NCBI GenBank assembly: GCA_016882345.1
Contig: VGQR01000070.1
Location: forward strand, 1 to 8,191
Length of the DNA stretch: 8,191 bases
Reading direction: 5' to 3'
DNA from: Cyanobacteria bacterium K_DeepCast_35m_m2_023
GTDB lineage: Bacteria > Cyanobacteriota > Cyanobacteriia > PCC-6307 > Cyanobiaceae
Of this stretch, positions 1-7,495 are shown one piece after another. Numbering within the stretch: the first letter of the stretch is position 1; every line of letters starts with the position of its first letter. The notes under the pieces were generated by a model. That model did no database searches, had not been told where the DNA came from, and saw nothing but the letters and a program-made list of their open reading frames with translations. Made by a program: the position numbers and the translations under genes.

Positions 1-80
1 GCAAACTGAGCCTTCAGATCCAGAACCAGAATGCTTGGGTTCACCGTTTTCCGGGATCACAGCACGAGCCATTACGGAAG

Positions 81-629
81 GTGTTGGTGCTGTTTGCCGA
101 CCTCAACGAGCAGGATGTCGATTGGCTGCGCAACCTCGGCCAGTTGCAGCGCCTGCCCCCCGGCGGTGTGCTGATCGACGAAGGCCAGCAGGTGAGCGAC
201 CTGTCACTGGTGTTGGCAGGCGATGCCCGTGTACAGGTTCACAGCCAAGGCCAGTTGCGGGTTGTGGGTAGCTCCAGGCGCGGTGAACTGCTCGGTGAAA
301 TGAGCCTGTTCAACCGTGGCGGCCATGGAGCCAGCGCCAGGGTCGACACCCTGGATGGGCTGGAACTGTTGAACATCAACATCGATGCCCTGCTGGCTGC
401 CTTGGCAGGGGATCCGGCGCGAGCCAGCCGATTCTGGCGCGCCTTGGCCCGCATGCTGTCGCAGCGAAGTCGCGATCAGCTGCTGGAGCGTGGGCTGGCC
501 GCAACCAGTCGCCAGGCGGAAGCCCAGCGCGATGATGAAGAAATCGACCTGGGTCAGCTGACGGGAATCAGCACCGCAGGTTCGCGTTTCGACTGGCTCT
601 GCCATCAGTTGCAGAACCAGGAGGGCTAG
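81..629 (+). CDS. Cyclic-nucleotide-binding-fold protein of an NHLP export operon (possibly 5'-partial)
   Basis: This is a small soluble protein built on one cNMP-binding (CRP-like) beta-roll, about residues 8-110, with no helix-turn-helix or other effector domain. The pattern LVLAGDARVQV (44-53) followed by GELLGEMSLF (68-77) matches the beta-roll and the phosphate-binding cassette. Glu73 of the cassette is kept, but the usual Arg of the (P/E)RSA motif is replaced (GASA, 83-86). Nucleotide binding is therefore doubtful, and a structural or protein-protein role is as likely. The C-terminal 45 residues are polar and probably disordered. The start is uncertain. GTG 81 is the first start codon near the domain, GTG 87 has a better-placed GGAAGG (76-81), and the frame is open with family-like residues (LRK before VLVLF) to the window edge. 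A true start upstream of the window is therefore possible. It lies 4 nt before the ABC gene, and such proteins accompany NHLP transporters. No promoter is seen. Confidence 0.85.
   Translation: MLVLFADLNEQDVDWLRNLGQLQRLPPGGVLIDEGQQVSDLSLVLAGDARVQVHSQGQLRVVGSSRRGELLGEMSLFNRGGHGASARVDTLDGLELLNINIDALLAALAGDPARASRFWRALARMLSQRSRDQLLERGLAATSRQAEAQRDDEEIDLGQLTGISTAGSRFDWLCHQLQNQEG
620..625 (+). promoter_or_regulatory. Ribosome binding site for the 914-aa ABC subunit
   Basis: GGAGGG lies 8 nt before the ATG at 634, inside the last codons of the preceding gene. It is the best Shine-Dalgarno sequence in the operon and fixes the start of the ABC gene at 634. It also indicates translational coupling to the cNMP-fold gene. 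Confidence 0.75.
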
Positions 630-633
630 GGCG

Positions 634-3378
634 ATGCAGTTGCGTGCCGGTCAAGAGCAGCCCTGGCCGCTGCAGAGCCAAACCCTGCTCAGCGGTGAGC
701 TGCTGTTGGTGCTCCAGCAGCTCTCACCCCAGGGCAGTGTTCTTGAACGCCAGGCCCTGGTGAGTCTGACGGGCCAGGCTGTGCTTCCAGGGCGCCCTGC
801 TGGGCTCGATGCAACGTCCGAACTGCGGATCCGCGCCCTGAACGATTGCGAGCTGGAACCGCTCGAATCCGATGCAGTGCTCAATGATCAGGAACTGCGG
901 CAACGCCTCAACGCAGCACTCCCGCAGCCACCGGGGTGGGGTGATGCTGGCGAACCTCCTCTAGGAGCCGTGATTCAGGCCGTCTGGGCCGAGGCCCAAA
1001 GCCGCCTGAAACGGCTCCAGACTGCCCATTCACCCCTGGATCCAGGCAGCGACCTGCGGCTGTTTCTGCATCTGGAGCAGGCCTTGCAAGGCCAAGGCAT
1101 CGCGCACCAGCAGATCAGCGCAACAGTCGACCCACTGCAGGCCTGTGTTACGGCCCTGATGGGCCGCAGGGCTGAACCAAGCCTCGATGCAACGCTGAAG
1201 CTCCCACCCCAGCCCGCCGCCGAACCACGCGTGCAGCTGCAGCAGCTGCTGAGCGCCAATGGCCTGATCGGACGCGAGGTCAGCCTGCAAGGTGACCTTC
1301 GCCACCAGGATTGCGGGGATCTGATCGCTTTTTTAGGCGACCCGAGCTCAGCGCCCCTGCTTCTGCACTCAACACCGGCGGGTTACCAGGTGTGGTTGCC
1401 GGACCGCATGGCCAAACCACGGCCACTCAGCCAGGTTCCCGGGCTCCTGGATCAGATCTCTCCGCGGGCCGTGGCGGTCACCCCGGCTCTTCAACCCCAG
1501 GACCTCACCACCATCGGGCTGCTGCGCTTCGCCTACGGCCACCCCCAGCACCGTTCCCGCTTCGTGATCGGTGGTCTGCTGCTCGGCCTGGCCCTGGGAT
1601 TTCTGCTCTCCATCGGCCGCGAGGTGGGCGCCGCCCGGTGGATCTTTGGCCTGGGCTTCACGGGGCTGGCAATGGGGGCAAGCCTCGGCTTCCTGAGCGG
1701 CGGCTTTCGGGTCGGCGTCGCCGTGATGCTGCTGGCCACGCTGCTGGGCCTGCTCACGCCCACCTTCAACACCGTGATCACCAACCAGGCCCTGCCAGAT
1801 CGGGACCTTGGCCTATTGATCCAGATCGCCGGCATCCTGATCGCCGCGGGCTTAACGCGCGTGGCTTTGGAGTGGACCCAAAGCCGTTCATTGCTGCTGC
1901 CACAGCAACAGGGGGCTGCCAGGTCACAACTGGCTGCAATCCAGCGGATGCTGTCGTTGCCGATTGGCTTCTTCGGCACCTACTCGATCGGCGATCTACA
2001 GCTTCGTTTCGGCGCCCTTGATCAGCTGCGTGAAGAAATTCAGTCGCTGCTGGATGGAGGCCTGCTGAAGGTGGTGCTGAGCAGCATCTACGTATTGTTC
2101 CTGCTCAAGATCAGTGTCAAGCTCACCCTGCTGGCCTTTGTGATCGCCCTGATGCTGCTGATCCCAACGGCGATCATCGGCATCCAGAGCCGTCCGTTAC
2201 AGCGCAGGAAGGAAGAGATCAGCGGCCAGGCCCAGAGCCGAAACCTTGAGTTGATCAGCTCAGTCTCAAAGCTGCGCCTTGCGGGGGCCGAGACGCGAGC
2301 CGCTCATTGGTGGGCCGAGCAGTTCCGGCGTACTGTGGTGCTTGAACAAGCGCTTGATGCCAAGGAAGCAATAGGCAAACTGCTGGGCTCGATCATTCCC
2401 AATCTGGGCAATCTTATGCTCTATGTGGTGATCACCAAGCTGCTGGCCGAGGCCGCATCAATGCCGAACCTGTCCGCTCCCAATGCCGGCCAGCTGCTTG
2501 GCTTTTTCTCTGCCTTCGGAACCTTTATCGGTGCCATGGCCAGCTTTGCTGAATTATTGGTTGGAGCTTTTGATGTGCCCGTGATCTATGAGCGTGCTCA
2601 GCCGATTCTTAAAGCTACGCCTGAAGTCTCTGAAGCCCTGCTCGAGGTGCCTGTGCTCCAGGGGGGTCTGCAATTCGACCGTGTCAGCTATCGCTACGAG
2701 CCCGGTCTACCTCTAGTGCTTGACACGGTCAGCTTCCATGCGCGGCCCGGGCAGTTTTTGGCGATTGTGGGCCCTTCAGGGTCCGGAAAATCAACGGTCG
2801 TGCGCCTGATGCTGGCCTTCGATAAGCCCGAGGATGGCGTAATTTGTTATGATGGTCAACCGCTAAATGGTCTGCGGCCCGATAGTCTGCGGCGGCAGAT
2901 CGGGACGGTGATGCAAAGCAATGCCTTGTTTAGTGGCAATTTGTTTGAGGCCATCGCCGGCGGCGAGGTGATCAGTCTTGAGCAGGCCTGGGAGGCAGCA
3001 GAGCTGGCTGGCTTGGCCGATGACATCCAGCAGATGCCCATGGGCATGCAAACCGTCATCCCGGAGGGTGGTGGCACGCTCTCGGGGGGGCAGCGTCAAC
3101 GCGTCGCCATTGCTCGGGCGATCGTGCGGCGCCCCCGTGTGCTCATCTTCGATGAAGCAACCAGCGCCCTCGACAACCGCACCCAGGCGGTGGTCAGCCA
3201 GAGCCTGGAGAAACTTTCGATCACCCGCGTTGTGATCGCTCACCGCCTGAGCACCATTCGCCATGCTGATCAGATTGTGGTGCTTCAGGCTGGCCAGGTG
3301 CGCCAGCAGGGAGGCTTCGACACTCTGTTGGCAGAAGACGGATTGTTTGCCCGCATGATGGAGCGTCAAATCGCATGA
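634..3378 (+). CDS. NHLP/NHLM bacteriocin export ABC transporter, permease/ATPase subunit without active peptidase
   Basis: This is an inner-membrane half-transporter thought to pair with the peptidase-bearing ABC protein at 4504 to export leader peptides (family described as TIGR03797). The first 300 residues are soluble. Residues 1-85 look like a degenerate beta-roll. Residues about 205-300 resemble a degenerate C39-like domain, with a Cys (CGDLIAF) but no recognisable catalytic His/Asp set. Hydrophobic segments lie near 310-327, 336-356, 360-378, 392-412, 476-492, 496-516, 583-606 and 621-645, more than the usual six, so some may not cross the membrane. The ATPase is complete: Walker A GPSGSGKST (713-721), Q-loop Gln761, signature LSGGQ (816-820), Walker B VLIFDE (836-841) and H-loop His870. 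The start is ATG 634 with a GGAGGG site. The stop overlaps the next start (ATGA). Local GC drops to about 50% around 2520-2960. Confidence 0.93.
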   Translation: MQLRAGQEQPWPLQSQTLLSGELLLVLQQLSPQGSVLERQALVSLTGQAVLPGRPAGLDATSELRIRALNDCELEPLESDAVLNDQELRQRLNAALPQPPGWGDAGEPPLGAVIQAVWAEAQSRLKRLQTAHSPLDPGSDLRLFLHLEQALQGQGIAHQQISATVDPLQACVTALMGRRAEPSLDATLKLPPQPAAEPRVQLQQLLSANGLIGREVSLQGDLRHQDCGDLIAFLGDPSSAPLLLHSTPAGYQVWLPDRMAKPRPLSQVPGLLDQISPRAVAVTPALQPQDLTTIGLLRFAYGHPQHRSRFVIGGLLLGLALGFLLSIGREVGAARWIFGLGFTGLAMGASLGFLSGGFRVGVAVMLLATLLGLLTPTFNTVITNQALPDRDLGLLIQIAGILIAAGLTRVALEWTQSRSLLLPQQQGAARSQLAAIQRMLSLPIGFFGTYSIGDLQLRFGALDQLREEIQSLLDGGLLKVVLSSIYVLFLLKISVKLTLLAFVIALMLLIPTAIIGIQSRPLQRRKEEISGQAQSRNLELISSVSKLRLAGAETRAAHWWAEQFRRTVVLEQALDAKEAIGKLLGSIIPNLGNLMLYVVITKLLAEAASMPNLSAPNAGQLLGFFSAFGTFIGAMASFAELLVGAFDVPVIYERAQPILKATPEVSEALLEVPVLQGGLQFDRVSYRYEPGLPLVLDTVSFHARPGQFLAIVGPSGSGKSTVVRLMLAFDKPEDGVICYDGQPLNGLRPDSLRRQIGTVMQSNALFSGNLFEAIAGGEVISLEQAWEAAELAGLADDIQQMPMGMQTVIPEGGGTLSGGQRQRVAIARAIVRRPRVLIFDEATSALDNRTQAVVSQSLEKLSITRVVIAHRLSTIRHADQIVVLQAGQVRQQGGFDTLLAEDGLFARMMERQIA

Positions 3379-4496
3379 GCCTGTTTCGTAAAAATGCGCT
3401 CGATGCGCTTAATACCCCCGAACAGCTCGACCAACCGATGCAACTGTTGCGACCCAGCTATTGGACTTTGATCCTGGCTCTCTCAGGTTTCAGCCTGAGT
3501 CTGTTGATCTGGTCGATCTTCGGGAGGCTCCCAGTACGCATCAATGGCCAGGGGGTTCTGATCCGTGCTGAAAGCCTGCAGCGCGTACAAAGTGAATTGG
3601 CTGGTCGCATCGCGGAGCTCACGGTTCAGGTGGGCGACTGCATCAGCAAGGGAACCCCGCTGGCCCGCATTGAATCGACTCAGCAGGACCTTGACCGCCA
3701 GAAGGCCGCCAGTCAGTTGCAGCTGCTGCTCAGTCAGGACAGCCGCGAAGATGCCCTCTCGGCAGAGCGCGAACGTGAACTACAACAGCAGCTCGCCCGG
3801 GTACAGGGCTTGGCCCGCAGTGGAGCCATCAGTCAGGACGACCTGGCCCAGCGCCAGCAGCAGCTCACCACCACGCGCCTCGAGCTTGAGGGGCGAAACA
3901 ATCAGCGGCAACAGCAGATCCAGGAGCAACGCAATCAGATCCGCAACCTTGAGCGATCGATCTTGGCCACGGCCATCGTTCGCGCACCGAAAGGCGGCTG
4001 TGTGGTTGATCGGCAGGTGAAACTCGGCGAGGTGGTGCAGCAAGGCAGCACCCTGTTCGAGCTGGACAGCAGCAGCAGCCCAACTACCCTGCAAAGCCTG
4101 GCATTTTTTGCTCCCGGTGATGGCAAACGGCTCAAACCGGGCCAGCGGGTGCAGATCACGCCCACCAGCACCAAGGCCCAACGCCATGGCGGCATCGAAG
4201 GGCGGATTCTGCAGATCCGCGCCCTGCCCGTCAGCGAGGAAGCCGTAACCAGCCGGCTAGGTAACCCGGCCTGGCTCAAAGCGTTGAGCGGCAAAACCGA
4301 AGGACCACTGATTGAAGTGCTCACCTCCCTGCAGCGCAAACCAACGACCTTCAGCGGCTATGACTGGGGCAGCGGTGATGGACCCAATCTCAACCTCACC
4401 GCGGGCACACCGACCAGTGTGCGTGTGCTGGCGGAAGAGCGCAGGCCGATCAGTTATGTGATCCCGTTGCTGCGGGATCTCAGCGGCATCTACTGA
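3375..4496 (+). CDS. HlyD-family membrane-fusion protein of the NHLP export system
   Basis: This is the periplasmic adaptor of a type I-like exporter (family described as TIGR03794). It links the inner-membrane ABC proteins to an outer-membrane channel not encoded here. A short cytoplasmic N-terminus (1-29) precedes one membrane anchor (about 31-49). The first half of the lipoyl/barrel-sandwich domain follows (about 58-100, containing VQSELAGRIAELTVQVGD). Next comes a Gln/Arg/Glu-rich coiled-coil hairpin (about 103-195) with the typical turn SGAISQDDLAQR (149-160). The second lipoyl half (199-230, IVRAPKGGCVV and LGEVVQQGSTLFEL) and a C-terminal beta-barrel region (240-373) complete it. The length of 373 aa fits the family. 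ATG 3375 overlaps the preceding stop by 4 nt (ATGA), implying coupled translation by reinitiating ribosomes. It sits between the two ABC genes, which is diagnostic for this cluster type. Confidence 0.93.
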   Translation: MSLFRKNALDALNTPEQLDQPMQLLRPSYWTLILALSGFSLSLLIWSIFGRLPVRINGQGVLIRAESLQRVQSELAGRIAELTVQVGDCISKGTPLARIESTQQDLDRQKAASQLQLLLSQDSREDALSAERERELQQQLARVQGLARSGAISQDDLAQRQQQLTTTRLELEGRNNQRQQQIQEQRNQIRNLERSILATAIVRAPKGGCVVDRQVKLGEVVQQGSTLFELDSSSSPTTLQSLAFFAPGDGKRLKPGQRVQITPTSTKAQRHGGIEGRILQIRALPVSEEAVTSRLGNPAWLKALSGKTEGPLIEVLTSLQRKPTTFSGYDWGSGDGPNLNLTAGTPTSVRVLAEERRPISYVIPLLRDLSGIY

Positions 4497-4503
4497 CATT
4501 GCC

Positions 4504-6723
4504 ATGACCGTGGCCCTGATCCAATTGGTGCAGCAGCTTTTGCAGCCGATCCAGGCGCGGATGCAGGGTAGCCTGGTGCGCACCCCGACGGTGCTGCAGC
4601 TTGAGAACACTGAGTGCGGTGCAGCGTCGCTCAGTATTGTCTTGCAGCACTACGGCCGCTATGTTCCGCTGACCCAGCTACGCGAGTTATGCGGGGTTTC
4701 CCGCGATGGCAGCGACGCAGCGAGTCTGGTTCTGGCCGCACGAAGCCTTGGGTTGAATGCCAAGGGTTTCAAAAAGGGTATAACCGCCCTGGCCAAGGTC
4801 AAACCGCCGGCGATCCTGTTCTGGGAATTTAATCACTTTCTGGTATTTGAGGGCTTTGCCGGTGAGCGCGTCGCGCTCAATGATCCGGCCCTCGGACCAC
4901 GCACAGTGAGTCTTGAGGAATTTGATATCAGCTATACCGGCATTGCCCTGGTGCTGGAGCCCGGCCCTGGTTTCGAGCGCGGCGGCCGAGCACCATCCGT
5001 ATGGCCGATCGTGTGGCGGCGCCTTTGCAGCGAGCCGCTGGGGGTGGGCTTTGTGCTGCTGGCCGGCCTGCTGCTGATCCTGCCAAAGCTGGTGATGCCG
5101 ATCTTCGCCCAGATCTACATGGATGAAATTATCGGCAATGAATTCAATAGCTGGCTCAAGCCGATGCTTTGGGCCATGGCCATAGCCATCTCGGCCCAGG
5201 CACTGATGATGCACCTACAGCTGGTGGGCAGTCGCAGCCTTGAAAAGCGGCTTGCCCGGCGGTTTTCGGCACAGTTTGAGCACCAGGTGCTGGCCCTGCC
5301 CGAGAGTTATTACGCCCAGCGCTATGCGGCAGACGTTGCGAGCCGTATGCAAAGCAACACCAGCATTGCCGAATTCATTGGTGAGCGGCTGATCCCGATG
5401 CTTACTGGGCTGGTGTTGCTGGTCTTCTACCTAATCCTCACCATGCTCTATAGCCCCCTTTTGGGGCTGATCATCGGTATTACAACTGGGGTCAATGCCC
5501 TTGTGGTTGTGTTCAATCTGCGCGTCCAGAAGGACGCCAACCTCAAATTGCAGAAGGATGCGGCTAAGGCCGAGGCCGTTGTAGTCAGCGCGATTCGCCA
5601 CATCGACACCGTCAAAGCCTCGGCGGTTGAGGCCGACATTTTCAAACGCTTTGCCGGGTACCAGACACGTCTACTCAACACTGTGCAGGGTCTGGCGTTG
5701 CTCAACGCTAAAATCCGAGTTATACCCAGCGCGTTAACTACGTTCAACGAAATTGCGATTTTGCTGGTGGGGTTTTGGCTTGTCATCCAGGGTCAGCTGA
5801 CCCTCGGCATGCTCCTGGCTGCCCAGGCGATCACATTGAGCCTCAAGGGAGAAATCGAGAATGTAATCGAATTTGTGCAGAGCCTTCCTGACTTCGAAGC
5901 CGAGGTACTGCGCCTTGAAGATGTGCTCGAGCAGCCCCGCGATGCCGTTGTCACCCAGGCGCCGCCTTTGCAGAGCTGGGGAGGAGTCCGAACCCGCTTG
6001 TCTGGCGAAGTCCAGATCAATGATCTCAGCTTTGGCTATGTGCCCATCAAGCCACCATTGATAGCAGGGCTCTCGATGCGGATCAATTCCGGCCAGCGCA
6101 TTGCCTTTGTTGGAGGCAGCGGCTCGGGCAAGAGCACGCTGGCGCGGCTGATCGCCGGGCTGTATCGGCCTACAGCAGGTGCCATTCTCTACGACGGCTT
6201 ACCACTGGAAGCAATCCCGCGCGAGATCGCGGTGTCGTCCCTGGCCATGGTGGAGCAAGAGATCCATCTTTATGGCTGCAGTGTGCGCGACAACCTGTCG
6301 CTGTGGAATCCACAAATCACCGACAAGGAGCTGCGGGAGGCCTGCGCTGACGCCCAGATACTCGACACTGTGCTCGCACTACCTGAAGGATTTGACACCG
6401 TCTTGCGGGAAGGAGGCAGCAATCTCTCGGGCGGGCAGCGGCAACGGCTTGAAATCGCCCGGGCGCTCGTGCAGAACCCCAGCATTCTGGTGCTCGACGA
6501 GGCCACATCAGCCCTAGACCCCGCCAGCGAATTGCTGGTCGATCAGGCTTTACGTCGCCGAGGCTGCACCCAGCTGATCGTGGCCCACAGGCTGAGCACG
6601 ATCCGCGACGCCGATCTGATTCTGGTGCTTGATGCCGGGCAAGTGGTGCAGCAGGGTCGCCACGACGAGATGGCCCAAGCCGAAGATTCCCCTTACCAGA
6701 GGCTACTGAATGTGACGGTCTGA
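4504..6723 (+). CDS. NHLP family bacteriocin export ABC transporter, C39 peptidase/permease/ATPase subunit
   Basis: This bifunctional inner-membrane protein cleaves precursors after a double-glycine leader in the cytoplasm and exports the product (family described as TIGR03796). The peptidase C39 domain (about 25-155) keeps every catalytic element: oxyanion Gln32 and nucleophile Cys38 in LQLENTECGAAS, His111 in NHFLVF, and Asp127 in NDPA. Six membrane segments follow, near 181-203, 221-238, 298-316, 319-340, 407-430 and 435-450. The ATPase has Walker A GGSGSGKST (537-545), Gln585, LSGGQ (641-645), Walker B ILVLDE (661-666) and H-loop His695. The start at ATG 4504, 7 nt after the preceding stop, lacks a clear Shine-Dalgarno sequence and probably depends on coupling. 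ATG 4561 (Met20) would also keep the whole peptidase. It is the last gene of the operon, and no precursor peptide or modification enzyme follows. Confidence 0.95.
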   Translation: MTVALIQLVQQLLQPIQARMQGSLVRTPTVLQLENTECGAASLSIVLQHYGRYVPLTQLRELCGVSRDGSDAASLVLAARSLGLNAKGFKKGITALAKVKPPAILFWEFNHFLVFEGFAGERVALNDPALGPRTVSLEEFDISYTGIALVLEPGPGFERGGRAPSVWPIVWRRLCSEPLGVGFVLLAGLLLILPKLVMPIFAQIYMDEIIGNEFNSWLKPMLWAMAIAISAQALMMHLQLVGSRSLEKRLARRFSAQFEHQVLALPESYYAQRYAADVASRMQSNTSIAEFIGERLIPMLTGLVLLVFYLILTMLYSPLLGLIIGITTGVNALVVVFNLRVQKDANLKLQKDAAKAEAVVVSAIRHIDTVKASAVEADIFKRFAGYQTRLLNTVQGLALLNAKIRVIPSALTTFNEIAILLVGFWLVIQGQLTLGMLLAAQAITLSLKGEIENVIEFVQSLPDFEAEVLRLEDVLEQPRDAVVTQAPPLQSWGGVRTRLSGEVQINDLSFGYVPIKPPLIAGLSMRINSGQRIAFVGGSGSGKSTLARLIAGLYRPTAGAILYDGLPLEAIPREIAVSSLAMVEQEIHLYGCSVRDNLSLWNPQITDKELREACADAQILDTVLALPEGFDTVLREGGSNLSGGQRQRLEIARALVQNPSILVLDEATSALDPASELLVDQALRRRGCTQLIVAHRLSTIRDADLILVLDAGQVVQQGRHDEMAQAEDSPYQRLLNVTV

Positions 6724-7009
6724 TTGTCTTGGATTGAGCTTTTAGCGGTATTGCCTTGTTTGCAGGCTGCACAGACTGCGGGGGTTGGCTATCCACGAGA
6801 CTAGGTCTGCCTGCCACACCAGTATCAGCTGGCCTGCCTCCGCTGCTGGCATCTCTGTCATGATGGTGGCGCCAACCAATTGGATTTTTGCGAGCTTCGT
6901 CGCGCCTGTATGGCGCAATCAGCAGCAGACTGCCGAGGATCCGCCCAGGCGGCTGCATGGCATTTGCGTTCAGTAGTTGTCATCCTTAGGCTTCACCTGC
7001 TCATCCGCC
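6724..7009. other. Intergenic spacer without recognisable gene
   Basis: I see no RNA gene, leader peptide with a Gly-Gly motif, or clear terminator here. Short frames exist on both strands. A 63-codon + frame at 6785-6976 starts with TTG and has no family resemblance. A long minus-strand frame ending inside the ABC gene is a shadow of that gene. There is no obvious U-tract hairpin for the export operon, so its termination may be Rho-dependent or lie further downstream. A promoter for the DUF3307 gene would have to lie here, but none is convincing. Confidence 0.5.
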
Positions 7010-7351
7010 ATGCCGTCGATCGCTTCGGGGCTTGACCTTTTTCTGCTGTTGGCGATGGGTCACTTCGTGGCGGATTTCGGTCTCCAGAGCGATCGGATGG
7101 CGGTGGAGAAACGCCCCGGTAAGGACATCACCCTGCCTTGGCAGTTGTGGCTTGCCTCCCACGCTGCGATCCATGGGTTTGTTGTGGCGGTGGTTACCGG
7201 CAGCACCCTGCTCGGTCTGGCGGAATGGCTCGTTCATGGCCTCGTTGATTTCGTCAAGTGCCGCGAGCGCTACTCCCTGCGCATCGACCAGACCCTGCAT
7301 CTTCTCTCGAAGCTGCTTTGGGCTGGACTGGCCACCACCTGGCTGGGTTGA
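7010..7351 (+). CDS. DUF3307-family small membrane protein
   Basis: This 113-aa hydrophobic protein has the hallmarks of the DUF3307 family, whose function is unknown. They are the N-terminal GHFVADFGLQSDRMA with its conserved His, Asp and Gln, a central SHAAIHGFVVAVV helix, an HGLVDFVK segment, and a C-terminal DQTLHLLSKL. The conserved His/Asp residues near helix ends suggest a polar or metal-associated site in the membrane, but that is inference. Two to four membrane helices are likely (about 7-20, 48-64, 66-82 and 93-111). ATG 7010 is preferred because the family homology begins soon after it. An in-frame TTG at 6977 would add 11 residues, and a TAG at 6974 closes the frame upstream. No good Shine-Dalgarno sequence is visible. 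It is separated from the export operon by about 290 bp and probably unrelated to it. Confidence 0.82.
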   Translation: MPSIASGLDLFLLLAMGHFVADFGLQSDRMAVEKRPGKDITLPWQLWLASHAAIHGFVVAVVTGSTLLGLAEWLVHGLVDFVKCRERYSLRIDQTLHLLSKLLWAGLATTWLG

Positions 7352-7413
7352 AGCATTGCCCGATGGCTTGCAGCCCGCCAGCCTGAGGGCCCTGCCCACT
7401 GCTGGGGTTCGTC

Positions 7414-7479
7414 GTGCATCTCGCGCATCTGCTGCTGCCCCTGGCCCTGCTGCTGGCAGGGCTGATTCAAAGTATGTGA
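7414..7479 (+). CDS. Possible hydrophobic mini-ORF (21 aa), doubtful
   Basis: A GTG-initiated frame encodes a single strongly hydrophobic helix of 21 residues, of the kind HLLLPLALLLAGL, ending in TGA. The frame is open back to a TGA at 7384. It could be a one-helix membrane peptide or a decayed gene remnant. Leu-rich frames also arise by chance from CTG-rich DNA, and the two hairpins here overlap or abut it. The upstream GGGG gives only a weak ribosome site. I do not recognise it as any known photosystem or cytochrome small subunit. Confidence 0.15.
   Translation: MHLAHLLLPLALLLAGLIQSM
7444..7462. repeat. Perfect 7-bp GC-rich hairpin
   Basis: GCCCTGC (7444-7450) and GCAGGGC (7456-7462) pair around a 5-nt loop. 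No T-run follows on either strand, so it is not a classic intrinsic terminator. It lies in the gap between the DUF3307 gene and the broken transposase and could limit read-through or be an insertion-sequence end structure. Confidence 0.4.
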
Positions 7480-7495
7480 CAGGCGCTCGCGCCTG
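7480..7495. repeat. Second GC-rich hairpin, 6-bp stem
   Basis: CAGGCG (7480-7485) pairs with CGCCTG (7490-7495) around CTCG. It begins one base after the TGA at 7477-7479 and 17 nt after the previous hairpin. No U-tract follows. Possible roles are a transcriptional insulator before the transposase gene or part of the insertion-sequence left end. Neither can be shown from the sequence alone. Confidence 0.4.

Noticed and set aside
204..605. Minus-strand 133-codon open frame opposite the cNMP-fold gene
   Set aside because: Antisense frame in GC-rich DNA, no family resemblance, and fully overlapped by a gene with clear domain motifs.
1311..2021. 236-codon + frame inside the 914-aa ABC gene
   Set aside because: Out-of-frame shadow rich in Arg, Pro and Gly; the ABC frame carries the real membrane and ATPase motifs throughout.
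2863..3369. 168-codon minus-strand frame opposite the first ATPase domain
   Set aside because: Lies opposite Walker A to H-loop coding sequence and shows no motif of its own.
6317..6958. 213-codon minus-strand frame spanning the end of the second ABC gene and the spacer
   Set aside because: Most of it is antisense to the ATPase domain; the part in the spacer (Arg-, Pro- and Ser-rich) resembles no known protein.
6785..6976. 63-codon + frame in the spacer as a possible precursor peptide
   Set aside because: TTG start, no ribosome site, no Gly-Gly leader end and no Nif11 or nitrile-hydratase-like pattern.
6971..7012. Minus-strand acidic mini-ORF of 13 codons (MADEQVKPKDDNY)
   Set aside because: Looks protein-like but is tiny, overlaps the DUF3307 start, and its frame is closed a short way upstream.
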